From NCBI GenBank assembly GCA_003427395.1, contig BFEA01000285.1:789967-814108 (forward strand): a DNA stretch of 24,142 nucleotides, given 5' to 3'. Of the stretch, positions 1 to 9,559 are shown one piece after another. Source of the DNA: Chara braunii (lineage: Eukaryota; Streptophyta; Charophyceae; Charales; Characeae). The notes beneath the pieces were generated by a model. It worked only from the letters and a program-made list of their open reading frames with translations, searched no databases and was not told the DNA's origin. Numbering within the stretch: position 1 is the first letter of the stretch; each line of letters starts with the position of its first letter. A program made the position numbers and the translations under genes.

Positions 1-1143
1 CTCTCTCTCTCTCCTTCCCCTCCATCACTCCTCTCCTCGTTCACTTTGCTTCCCTCTCTCTCTTCCCCTCACTTGGCATATAACTAACCCTACTCCCCTC
101 ACTTGGTACATTGCCAGGGTGCGAACTGTAAGAAGAGATCAGACCTCACTTGGTGGAGAAAGAGGGCAAGGGGAGGGTAGTCGGTCCCTTGTGCCACCAA
201 GGAGGCAAAGGAAAAGGACGTTGGGAGAGTGAGGAAGGACGAGGTCTGGAGAAAGTGAAATAGTAAGCAAGGTCAGTTTGACTCAACCATTTCCCCGACT
301 GCATGACTACGAGAAGAGAATGGGCTGATTGGAACGAAGAGAAGCCAAAGAACTTGAAAAGATAGGCATGAGGGAAGAACTATGTGTTGACCCCCAACGG
401 GGGATTGTATAGATCTTTGCCTTGTGTGGGATTGTGCAGGTGATTGATGGCAAAGGATGCCTTGAGCGGAATAGGGCCGGGAGGAACCGGGCCCCAAGAG
501 GGAAAGGGAAGAGGGACAAAGAGGCTATGGGACCCTTAGCATAAAGCTTGTCATGGAAATGACCTTTGTGTTTGGAATCGGGAATGTGAATGAAGTACAA
601 TCTTGTTAAGGAAAATGTGATGTTGTGTGTGCATGCATGTAAAGGCCCCGAAAAGACTAAGGGGCTTGCGGCAATGAAGTTGATTAAGATGCATGAGGTT
701 CAACAGGGGCATAAAGGCAAGGGGTAAGACGGCTTCGCCGCACCCCGATGACGCCGTAGGTACACAAGGTTTAGGGAAATGGTGTGCGGCCTGAGGATGA
801 CGCTTAGCCTGCGCATAAAGGAAGAACGACTCTCAAAGAACCCTTGGACTGCCTGCGTATTGGAAAGAGCAATTGCTTGGTAACACAACAAAGAATCAAA
901 AAAAAAAATCAGCGCTACGGAATGACCAGAGAGACTACCACCCGGCGTGAGGGCTGAGCTACATCCCCAATGTCAAAGCTCTCTCGTGTGATGGCCAAAC
1001 CCCATCCATCTCAAAGCAGTAGGTGGGGGTGACCCTGGGACGAATGGCCCGCGCCCTGAGTATGAGTGTTGGCGGGCCGAGCCAACTGGGACTCTCAGTG
1101 GGGTCGACTAAGGCTCGAAAGTCTACCGGGGTTTGGCCCTACA
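1..1143 (+). mobile_element. Left LTR of giant Ty3/gypsy element (right-hand part; 5' end outside window)
   Basis: This stretch is repeated in the same orientation at 22680-23837, with roughly nine in ten bases agreeing in the parts I compared by eye. The repeat ends in CCCTACA (1137-1143), so it has the canonical CA end, and a TGG primer-site-like sequence follows four bases later. The copy begins inside a CT-rich run at base 1, so its true start lies left of the window. It should carry the promoter and the 5' end of the element RNA. A weak TATA-like position (637-645) is degenerate here but better preserved in the right copy. It contains no credible ORF. Confidence 0.85.
637..645 (+). promoter_or_regulatory. 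Degenerate TATA-like site in left LTR
   Basis: The left LTR reads ATGTAAAGG just after GCATGC. The matching place in the right LTR (23331-23339) reads ATATAAGGG, a better TATA box. The assignment rests only on sequence resemblance and on its position inside the LTR. Confidence 0.25.
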
Positions 1144-1147
1144 AAAA

Positions 1148-1165
1148 TGGTGGAGGCGCCGGGTA
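1148..1165 (+). other. Putative primer binding site (PBS)
   Basis: TGGTGGAGGCGCCGGGTA begins four bases after the LTR ends in CA. That is where the minus-strand primer tRNA of an LTR retrotransposon pairs, and TGG complements the universal CCA end of tRNAs. The complement would be a tRNA ending in ...GGCGCCTCCACCA. I cannot name that tRNA; it is not the common plant initiator-Met site, which starts TGGTATCAGAGC. Confidence 0.6.
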
Positions 1166-1321
1166 AGGGTTAAATTGACCCTTGCGATTTCGAAGGGGGC
1201 GCTTGACGTGTTGACGTGTACACAACCCAAGATAAGGAAAATGGACTTGTGTTTGCTCTTTCCCTTGTGAGAAATCAGATTTGAGAGTGGATGGGCGCAT
1301 GGCATGGCCAGACCTGGAGGT

Positions 1322-1337
1322 ATAACATGCATGTTAT
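1322..1337. repeat. Perfect 16-base palindrome in leader
   Basis: ATAACATGCATGTTAT equals its own reverse complement, and the symmetry does not extend further. It could be a dimeric protein binding site or an RNA dimerisation or kissing element, but nothing in the window decides this. Confidence 0.6.
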
Positions 1338-2812
1338 GCACTTGATCAAATTTTCCCTTGTGGAATGGCTCTAGCCCCCTTTCGTCCGACGCTGGTGCTC
1401 GACCGTCCGGGGAAGCTTTGGGCAAATCGCATGTCGACCCTTCCTCTTCATATGAAAGAAGGGCTCCGGTTACCTGGCAGGCGGTTGGCCTTCGACTTCG
1501 GCCGGGGTCCGATGAAAATCCCGCGGCGGATTGATCCGACCGGACGGGTGCCCCTTCTACCTTCTTCTTTGAGCCCAGTGAGCTCATGCACTTTGCACTT
1601 TTTTTGAAATGCTTGAAGGAACCAACATGAACACAACGGGTCATCAAGAAAGAACAATCCCACCCTATGAAAGGACAGACAAATGGAGAAAAAGGGAATG
1701 AAGGGAGTTGCTAGACTCCAAGGAAAACTAGCTCACCCTTGAAGACTCTGTATGAACCAACCACTATGTATGAAAGTATGGGGAGTAACACTCTTTGTCT
1801 TGAGAGAAAATTGTGAGTTATGGGTAGGAAGTGCTGGGAGCACCAAGGGGAAGGCACTTGTATTCTATGTGTCCCACTTGAGACTTGTGTTTGCATGATG
1901 GGATTCGAGCGTCCTGCCTTTCGGAAGGAAAGGATTGGTTTGCACTGACCAGTGTGGGTTGAGAAACGTCGTTCTTTTTTGTAGGCTGCCGTGTGTTCGT
2001 GTGTGGAGGTCAGGCCACCGAGCTGTCGGACGGGAGTTTGTCACGCCGGGTGATTAGTAGCATTCTCGTTCGAGCGGTGACGGGCTTTGGCTCGATGATC
2101 TGTCAGGCGGGGTGCGAAACGTTTCCTTAGGCGGGGCTTAGCATGTTGGCTGGCGGGGGAGTACCACAACATGCGGGCATAGACGGAGCCTGGGAGACGA
2201 TTAGTAGCTTCTCGTAGCATGGTTTGGGAAAGGCTGATTCTTATCGGACCGATGGAAGTGAATACCCGGACGACAGACTTTTGTCCCTGTACTTAGGCAC
2301 AGGGGGTAACCCTCGGTGTCGGTATGGATGTGCAAGAGCGGCAAGACGGGATGGGGTATTCTGGGTATAAGGAAACGGCTAACGCCTTGCCGGAGCCTGG
2401 GGACCACGCTCGCGACGGTTGAGGTGCGCTTGAGGTATGGGATAAAACTCTACCGATAGTACCAGCGGAGAGACCATACTGGGGATGGCCGGTGAGGAGA
2501 TGATCGGCTTGTATGTGATTGAACTTGGATTGTTGGACAGGCATATTTCTAAGTTTATTCCCCCCCCTCATCTAGGTCCGCACGAGTGAGAGACGATCGG
2601 AAGGAAGGAGGATAAAGGTCAGCTGAAATGAAACCAAGAGAAAGAATATGGGGAAGGGTATTATGGGAAGGAGGTACTTAGGAATGGGCAGGTAAATTAG
2701 GGAGACCTTGATGAGGGGTCTGAAATAATTCTCATATAGAACAAGGGTTGACCTGACCAGAAAGATCGGTTGGTACTCTTTTATGAAAACAAGGGTCGGG
2801 TGCTGAAACAAG

Positions 2813-3620
2813 ATGGCGCGATGGTTGTCTTCCCCGATCTATACCAGCGGCCCGAAAATGCCAGTAGATGTAAAGGATGGGGTATTGGTCGTCCTCCCGG
2901 AAGATGGAGCGTGGACGGACCTTGAACCAGCGTATCAAACGGCAATGCTGGAAGGGGAGGACGTGTTTCTTTGGATAGAGACAGTATGGACTAATGTCAG
3001 CTTGACAAGGTTGTCGCCAAGCTTAATGGATTTGGAATTCTGAGGAACAGTGGAAGCTCGGGGGTGGGTCTACTTATCACAGGATGGGGAGAATGCTATG
3101 GTCATAGAATTGGCACTCGGGAATAAGCCAGACGAATTGTTTAGGAAGGCAGAAGCGGAGGTTGTGTGGGCTGCGTGTAAGCGTAGGGAAATGGAAATGG
3201 AAAGGATAGACGTGCGGGTGGAACTTGGGGATAGAAGAAGCATGAGGCGACCCGTCAGGACCATGCGATGTGTGCTGCCTCCCTTCCTGGTGGATGCGGT
3301 TTTCGGAACCCAAAGCAGGCTAGTACGGATATGCCAGTCCATGATGAACCTCGGACTATACGAGTGTGCTAGGCAAGACTTCTTTCGGTTATCAGTAGAA
3401 ATGAGGCCGTTTGAGGAGAACTGAGCGGACGAGTTGACCGAGGTACTAAACTGCCTTAGTGTAGACGATGTTTTTGTCGCTAGCTCCATGCACTGGGGAT
3501 AGTCTATAGGAATGTGGCAGTAGGGGAGACATTTCTGGGAGTAAAAGAGTTGTTCTATGACGAGGAGGATGACTTCACTGATGAGGACGAAGATGATGAG
3601 ATAGAGGACTGTGACTTCTA
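2813..3620 (+). pseudogene. Accessory ORF copy 1 of 4, unrecognised domain
   Basis: I do not recognise this protein. It starts at an ATG in good context (AAGATGG) as MARWLSSPIY. It shares ordered blocks with the three following copies: GEDVFLWIETVW; ARGWVYLSQDGENAMVIEL (about 3056-3112); PPFLVDAVF; DFFRLSVEMRPF; and a tail GVKELFYDEEDD. In-frame TGA codons interrupt it at 3041 and 3422, and a TAG lies at 3500. A frameshift near 3505 then leads into a very acidic tail (D/E-rich, ending at TAA 3618). Repairing nothing, the alignable span is about 265 residues. No signal peptide or membrane segment is visible. It lies between leader and gag, the position of ORF1 in Ogre-type elements. It is clearly coding by descent and broken now. 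Confidence 0.65.
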
Positions 3621-3679
3621 AGGAGGGTGACTTGACCCAGGGGGAACGGGTGGCCTGGTGTTGTGCAGGAAGAGGAAAG

Positions 3680-4424
3680 ATGACTAGAGAGGAAATGATG
3701 ATGGAATACACCTTCAAGGGATGGGAACCAAGGCGACTTAGGGGAGGGATAGAAATGCCTATACCAACGGAAAACGAGTGGAGGGGAACCACGTGCGACT
3801 GGGTGGGGTCTGAGGTTGCCAGAGAATTATCATATGTATGGATAGAACGGATTTGGAACCCAATAAGGGAAGAGGAAGGTTGGGACGAGATAGCAGAGGG
3901 CAAAGTGAAGTCGGTCAGAATGATTGTCCTTTCCGAAGATGGGTGGCACCTATTTTGCACTACTTTAGTAATGGGACAGGATCCAATGTGGCTTCTAGGG
4001 AATGCTGAGGCGCGAACCCGAAAAGAAGGCAAGAGGTTCGCCAACGAGAGGTGGGACGAAGTTAGTAGCAGGGTTGTGATGGGAGGATGGAGGGAACTCA
4101 AGCCTCCCTACCTGCGCACAACGGCGTGGGTGCCCGAGTTCGTGGACGACTGGTTCAGGAAATTCGAGCACATAGCAGACGTGGCCGACTCCATGAAGGA
4201 GGTACACATAGAATGTGCCTGGCTGACCGAGGAATTCTATAGCGTTTTCTGAAATATGGGTTTATCTACGGCAATAAAGCCAAAGAAGTCATCATCGTCC
4301 TGAGGATAGGTAAGTACGACCGCCTAGAGGTAGACGCGGAAGCTTGGGACGCCGGGAGGCAGCGGCCGCGCCGTCCTACGTGGACAATGTCTTTACGCTG
4401 TTTGAGGTACTATTGTTCGATTAG
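3680..4424 (+). pseudogene. Accessory ORF copy 2 of 4, unrecognised domain
   Basis: The first ATG of the open frame is at 3680 (MTREEMMMEY). The frame stays open to TGA 4250-4252. Blocks shared with the other copies, in the same order, are RELSYVWIERIW, SVRMIVLSEDGWHLFCTTL (about 3911-3967), MGGWRELKPP, PEFVDDWF and EFYSVF. After the stop the alignment continues in another frame (YGNKAKEVIIVL near 4275), and later as YVDNVFTLFE before TAG 4422. There is therefore one stop plus at least two frame changes near the 3' end. The MG-W-RE-P block matches copy 4 most closely. Function is unknown, and there are no obvious catalytic motifs, signal peptide or membrane helices. Confidence 0.65.
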
Positions 4425-4722
4425 AGGGACCCGAAAATCGGACACCGCAGGGAGGTCGGAGTATGGAGGGTGCAGGTGAATCGGGATGTAGCATAAGAAA
4501 AGGAGGCGTGTACATTAGTTAGCAGGGGATACGAGGGGATCGAAATAAGGAAGGTAGCAACACCAAAAGGGGGAGGAAGACTTGTACGTGTATGGAGCAG
4601 GGATGGCAGCAAGAACCACTGTACGATAGGTAAGGAGTGCTGAAAGACTAAAGCACAAAAGGCATGGAATCTCGGTGGATGCAGCAATCGGATTAAGGAA
4701 GTCGGAAAGGAGACATTGCAGG

Positions 4723-5514
4723 ATGGCCTGGCGAATGACATTCTTGGACGACAGTCCTCACAGGATCCTACCACCAAGAGCAGCAGGGGGCAGGGTCGAA
4801 ATAAGCCTGCTAGCAAAAAACGTGGTAAGTAACCCGGTAATTGACTGGGTGGGGGTAGAATTGGTGGAAGACACGATATACCTAGTAGTAGAGTTGGAGT
4901 GGCGTGCGAGAAGAGAGTTTGGAGGCATAAATTTGGACCTCTAAGGGCGCATGCACGCGACAGGGTCCCTACACCTGTCGGAAGAAGGATGGCGGACCTT
5001 TGGGATTGCCTTGGCTTCCGGGGATGACCCCGTTCGAATGTTTGAAGGAGCATGGCAAATAACCTGGCGGGAGGGGTTTGAGTTCCCGGATCCAGAACGA
5101 GATGACGTAACGGCTGAAGTAAAAGTCGCCGCAACAGGGGCCTTTGAGTTACCAAATGAGGTCGTACGAATGAGTCTGGCACCCTTTCTACTAAGACGAC
5201 TGGGGGGCATAGAGCGAGTGGAGCAGGCGATAGTTGTCGTAACTAGGCTAGAATTTGACGAAGCATTAATGTATCAGGAATACTATCGCGCCTTCCTAGA
5301 GATGGGGCCTTTTAAAGACGAAAAGGGGCACAAGGTGTTTTGTATACTATGAGCGGCAGTAAATACTAGGCCAGGAGTTCCGCAAATAAGTGACGAGGCT
5401 ATGTGGAGAGTCATCTGGCGGGAAGTAGGTCGGGGCGCGGCCTACATAGATGACCTTTACCGTTTGTACGAGCAGCCAGAAGAGGTTGCTGCTCCCGGGG
5501 CCATGGAAGGATAG
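4723..5514 (+). pseudogene. Accessory ORF copy 3 of 4, full length in one frame with two stops
   Basis: From the ATG at 4723 to TAG 5512-5514 the whole 263-codon protein lies in one frame. It is broken only by TAA 4942-4944 and TGA 5350-5352. Shared blocks are VEDTIYLVVELEW, ATGSLHLSEEGWRTFGIAL (about 4957-5013), APFLLRRLG, EYYRAFLEMGPF and the terminal YIDDLYRLYEQPEE. Because its frame is uninterrupted by indels, this copy best defines the C-terminal end of the family. The start is uncertain: the frame is open upstream to 4675, but that lacks an ATG. No family is recognised. About 140 bases of non-aligning sequence separate it from copy 4. Confidence 0.65.
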
Positions 5515-5654
5515 CTGGGACCAAAGCAGAAAAATGAAAACATGAAGGATAAAGGGTGCAGTAGGTGGACGTTTACTGAGAATTGGCTGTAACCCTTTCT
5601 ATGTGGACTATGCAGGGAATCACCAAGGCAACAATGGCAGCAAGACGCGTGTGA

Positions 5655-6424
5655 ATGGAACACCAGCCCCGGTACCCCGGACCGCCCTGGAATAACGGCG
5701 GACGGTGGGAAGTATCCCTCCCATCGAGTTCCAACTATCGGGGAGTCGACGTAGAATGGTGGGCCGTAACTTTGGGGCGAGACACCGCCTTCATGTTGGT
5801 AGAATGTCGGTGGACAGGAATGAGAATCAATCCGGGACCAGGGGATGATCTATTCTCCAGTTTAGAGGTAACCGGGGTCCTGTACCTACCCGAGGCTGGG
5901 TGGCACTTCATGGGGATAGGAATAACGCAAGGCTACGAGCTGGCTCCCGTCTTTCGGAGGGCGGCCCGGGTGTTGACACGGATAGGACAATCAGTCAGGG
6001 GTAGAAGAAACGTGGACTTACTTACCCGGATGGAAATGGGACATTGGAGGGAATTCAGGGCACCAACCACACCGCTGAGGTGCCGAGTTCCCCGTTTTAT
6101 GATAGACCTCGTCTTCGAAAGCCTCGCGAGGGCGCAGGAGCTGGCAGACTCGGCGATAGTCTGGTCAGACCACTTCCCCTCCCCGACCATTGGGATGTTC
6201 TACGATGTCGCTGTGGAGCATGGACCGTTGTGGGGAAACAGGGCCCACGAGTTACTGGAAGTCATCCACATCCTGATGTTTAAGGCGCCATGGCTAGACT
6301 GGGCGGGATGCGAACGCATAACCCGAAGGAAATCGAGACAGGAAAAAGTTATTTAGCGGGGGTGGATGAACTATTCGAGGAGCCTACCAAACCGGAAGGG
6401 CCGCGAGGGCGAGAACGGGACTAG
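5655..6424 (+). pseudogene. Accessory ORF copy 4 of 4, best-preserved open frame
   Basis: ATG 5655 opens a 233-residue frame to TAG 6354-6356. This is the longest uninterrupted copy. Its blocks are GRDTAFMLVECRW, VTGVLYLPEAGWHFMGIGI (about 5869-5925), MGHWREFRAP, PRFMIDLVF, MFYDVAVEHGPL and GNRAHELLEVIHIL. The family's last block (GVDELFEEP) appears in another frame after about 6340, ending at TAG 6422, so a frameshift has removed the original tail. The protein is rich in W, R and acidic residues. It has no signal peptide, transmembrane helix or metal motif that I can see. It lies about 470 bases before the gag ATG. Coding descent is well supported by the four-way conservation; the function is unknown. 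Confidence 0.7.
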
Positions 6425-6713
6425 CACCTACAGGCGGGCCAATAAGGGCAAATCGAGTATAGTCCGCTACGTACAAAAGTTCGTCGATGGAAATAAGAAG
6501 GGGGCCTCGGACCCGGATGATCAAAATCCGCTAGAAAACAAAGAAGGGGGTAGACTCCTAATGGTTGTCATGACCCTGAAGGTCGGAAAGGGAAATACTG
6601 CTCGGGAAACTTTCCCTAGCAGGATGCCTAACCCGGGTTCCTATGCACCGGCCCGACGAGGCAAGGACGCTCTAAACGAGCCTGTGATAAAGAAAACTAA
6701 GTCACGCCCTTAA
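6366..6713 (+). CDS. Small basic open frame between accessory copy 4 and gag (doubtful)
   Basis: A 115-codon frame begins MNYSRSLPNR and ends KKTKSRP. It is rich in K, R, G and N, and no domain is recognised. It overlaps the frameshifted tail of copy 4 and follows that copy's stop in the same frame. It may be a chance frame, or an out-of-frame remnant of copy 4's C-terminal region. The remaining bases up to the gag ATG (6714-6893) show no gene. Confidence 0.2.
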   Translation: MNYSRSLPNRKGREGENGTSTYRRANKGKSSIVRYVQKFVDGNKKGASDPDDQNPLENKEGGRLLMVVMTLKVGKGNTARETFPSRMPNPGSYAPARRGKDALNEPVIKKTKSRP

Positions 6714-6893
6714 CTCGACAGGGCAGCAGGGCCAGCCGTGGCTCCTTTTTAGGGAAGCAATCAAGAAACAGAGATAGGGAAAAGGCTATTTCCCGAATAA
6801 AGATAAGCCAACGAAGCCGGAAACCTAGGGAACCTAAATGCTTCGCGTTACGTGTGTTCTGAGAATTCTTTGGCTTATGCAGAACTAGGCAAA

Positions 6894-8510
6894 ATGGCAA
6901 CGGAGGATGAGACGGATAACCGTAAGAGTGAAGGAGGATCAGGCTTAGGAGGCAGTGTCGTGCAGAGCGAAGAAGGGCAGAAAGACAGGGAATCGGCAAA
7001 CCCAGATGGTACCAAAGGGAACCGGAAGGAAATCTCCTCAGGCGAAAGCTCGGGGAAAGTCGGGGGAAGCAGGCAAGGGACTCAGGAAACCAAGGAGGGA
7101 AGGAATAAGGATAGGACAAGCCCCCGGAATTCAGAGGGAGCTGCGTCTAAGAAAGTAAGGGTCACGGACGCGAGGCGCAAACTAGCAGAAATAGAAAAGA
7201 GGACCGCAGAGTACAAAGCAAGATTGATCGAGGAAATGATGACTGGGAACGAAGAAGGCCCTCTGCAGGAAGAACCGCGGGACGAAAGGAGGGCTGGCCG
7301 AGGCGGAACTGGGCAAAGGGATAAGGGTAGTAACCGTGGGGGAACTCCGAGCAAAAGGAGGAAAGAAAGAGAGAACTCCCCCGGGATGGAAGCGGAGAAA
7401 GTTACGAACCCACCAGCCATAGATAATAGGGCTAGCCGCTTGCCGACCACACCAACAATCACGCGAGGATGTGAGGGACTCTGGAGCCTTAGGGAAAGAG
7501 TGTTGGGATGGTTCGACCCAGAAGGAACTGCGAACACCAGAGAGGAACAGAAAGCCGGCAAGGAAGGGCCGGATACCAGTATGGCAGGAGAGGCCAGTAG
7601 CTCCGAAGGCGACCTTAGGAAGATAGTATCATCCCTTGCGCGAGCACTGAACAAAAACCAGGGCTACCTAGCGGACGCTAAGAAAAACTTGATGTTTGAT
7701 GGGGCGAACATCACAGAGTTCCTGATCGATTATAAGAACCTGGCTACGCTGCTGAAATGGACCGAAGAAGAAAAGATGGACCACCTAGGACAGCATGTGT
7801 CACTGAGCCTAGGGCGGGACATAATGGCCATTGTGGTCGCGAGCCGGTCTTTGAAAGAAACCCGTGATGTGATGATGAGAAAATATTTGGCAGCAGAGGA
7901 CATGGCGACGGAGGCCGATTTAGCGGCAGTCCAGAGGAAGAACTTCGCGACGTACAATGACTTCCTACGGGAGTTTACTTTGGTAGCACTAAGGATCCCC
8001 AGGGTTACGGACCGAATAATGAGTAAGTACTTCCTCGGGCAGTTCTCCGAGTTCGGCAAGGACAAGATCCTATCGGTTTACCAATAGACGAGCAAATTCG
8101 TAAACACCAGGGACGTTGATTTCAGTACGGTAATGGATCTGGCCGAAAAGACAGTAGTGACTGAGACATTGACCTTGCTTAAGGAAGGGGAGGTCATAGA
8201 TCTGACCGGTAGGACAAGCGACAAGGTAAAGAAGGGGGTTGAAAGTCTACATGAACGGGTGCACGGAGTCGACAACAAAATTGAAAGGATGGACGGGGCG
8301 CTACTGGTTATGCAAGCGCAAGTGTTCCGACCCGCCCTCCCTCCCGAGGAAGCCGTAGTTCCGTCAGGTGTAGCCAATCGAGGGTTCAGACGGAGGGATC
8401 GTGCTAACGAGCAGTGCAGGTACTGCACCGCGATGGGACATTATGTGCGCGTATGTCCAAAACTCAACCATGATATATTAAAAAGGAGATGTACCAGGTC
8501 ATTAAAATGA
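6894..8510 (+). pseudogene. gag: Gag polyprotein with CCHC zinc knuckle, one internal stop
   Basis: The start chosen is the first ATG of the frame (6894, context CAAAATGGCA), giving MATEDETDNR. The first ~235 residues are hydrophilic and rich in K, R, E, G and S. A helical capsid-like part (about 7640-8080) follows, with FLIDYKNLATLLKW and DFLREFTLVALRIP, as in retrotransposon Gag. TAG 8085-8087 interrupts the frame, which continues without shift. It then carries a nucleocapsid knuckle CRYCTAMGHYVRVC (8415-8456; C-x2-C-x4-H-x4-C) that would bind the element RNA. TGA 8508-8510 follows, and sequence that aligns as Gag-Pro spacer continues in the same frame. Gag builds the virus-like particle in the cytoplasm. 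Two point stops make it non-functional as written. Confidence 0.85.
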
Positions 8511-8927
8511 GAGATATTCGGACCACAGGGAGAACGGGTAAATTGGAACTCGCCAGGGGGGATGTGGCGAACCGTTATCATGCTCAATGGGCTAGAGATA
8601 GCAGCCGTAGAAGCTGAGCCGGTGGTCGAAATCATCTGCGATCAACTTCGGGGCTGCGGGTCGCATGTCAACTTCATTTTGGAAAACGACGGACGTGATA
8701 GGGTGAACGCGACTATTCAGTTAGGGACGACCGGGAGGAGGATTATCCGTGACACCGTGATGGAGGAGGTTGTTGGAAGCTCCGTACCCCAGGCAGAACC
8801 TGAGACCGGAGAACCAGAAATGGCAGAAAAAGTCTATGGGAAGCCTAGCGAAGAGGAGCCTGCGGACAAGGTTACCGTTGTCAAGAAGAAGTTTCGGTAT
8901 CAAATTTCGATCTTAACAAGTTACTAG
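8511..8927 (+). pseudogene. Gag-Pro spacer, same frame as Gag
   Basis: The gag frame continues after TGA 8508 with GEIFGPQGERVNWNSPGG-like text (first residue replaced by the stop). It runs open to TAG 8925-8927. It includes an E/P-rich segment near 8790-8870. No catalytic motif is present. A frameshift around 8900 moves the reading to the frame that holds the protease. The uninterrupted frame suggests that Gag and Pro were once one polyprotein. Confidence 0.6.
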
Positions 8928-8935
8928 AAACTATA

Positions 8936-9559
8936 GTGTCCGTGTCGTTTCAGACCATGCTGCAAGCTAACCCTAGGTTGCTCAAAGGGCTTAGACAACT
9001 GTTGAATCGGCGGCGAGCAGGGAAAGAGGAGAACCCCGAAGCACGTGAAGAAGAAAGGAAGGAAGAAGCCCCGCAAGAGGTCGCTAACCTTCAGAGGAGT
9101 CGTGAGGATTTAGAGGATCTTGAGAAAGCCTTTGCAGATATCCGTTTGAGCCTGCCAGACCGAGAAGGGGACGAAGTCATGAGGGCACCTCCTGGGACAA
9201 AGCTCAGTTTCCATGCACTACTCGTAGGAAAATTGAAGATTGAGATCGGAACTCATCATACCGACACATTAGTAGACGGGGGAGCAAAAATCACTCTCAT
9301 AAGAAGAGATTTCGCTACAATCACAGGTTGTACGGTAAATAAGGAAGTAACGGGGAGCATCCGGGGAGCCGGTGGGGAGATTCCGTTCGCGGGGTATGTC
9401 ACGAAATGTGCAGTCAAGGCAAGAATCACGGAGTCAATCTGGTCGTTTCAGCGAATGACCGTAATGGAGGAAGTGGATCACAACATTATCCTCGGGAGGC
9501 CATTGTGCGCAAACGTAGAAATGACAGGCATGCAGTACACGATGGCACGTACATGGTAG
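8936..9559 (+). pseudogene. pro: Retropepsin-like aspartic protease
   Basis: A charged N-terminal part (about 100 residues) precedes the protease fold. The active-site loop reads TLVDGGAKITLI, with the Asp codon at 9275-9277. The second hallmark, NIILGRPL, is at 9482-9505, matching the ILG-R-P signature of Ty3 retropepsins. The usual active-site triplet is D-S/T-G; here the middle residue is Gly, so it reads D-G-G-A. This could be a lineage feature or an inactivating change. The frame ends at TAG 9557, but matching downstream text (TYMVDIEDPV) continues in another frame from about 9546, so a frameshift lies there. The enzyme would mature Gag-Pol by dimeric cleavage inside the particle. Confidence 0.7.

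Larger units (their letters stand above)
1144..2812 (+). other. Untranslated leader between PBS and first accessory ORF
   Basis: This is 1.67 kb with no ORF I would defend. An 80-codon ATG frame at 1365-1607 has no recognisable domain. Visible structure includes a perfect 16-base palindrome ATAACATGCATGTTAT (1322-1337). A C8 run (2560-2567) followed by TCATCTAG looks like a pyrimidine tract with a 3' splice acceptor at 2574-2575. GTAAGGG at 1163 could serve as a donor, but the pairing is speculative. Long leaders are usual in giant plant Ty3 elements. Confidence 0.5.

Noticed and set aside
3070-4101. 343-codon minus-strand open frame
   Set aside because: It lies antisense to accessory copies 1 and 2, whose plus-strand protein is conserved among four copies. 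The minus text has no recognisable domain.
4421-5210. Minus-strand frames of 253 and 89 codons
   Set aside because: They lie antisense to accessory copy 3, with no domain and low-complexity Leu/Pro/Ser text.
6697-7654. Minus-strand frames of 140 and 190 codons over gag
   Set aside because: They are antisense to the Gag N-terminus, with Ser/Leu/Pro-rich composition expected from its K/E/G-rich codons.
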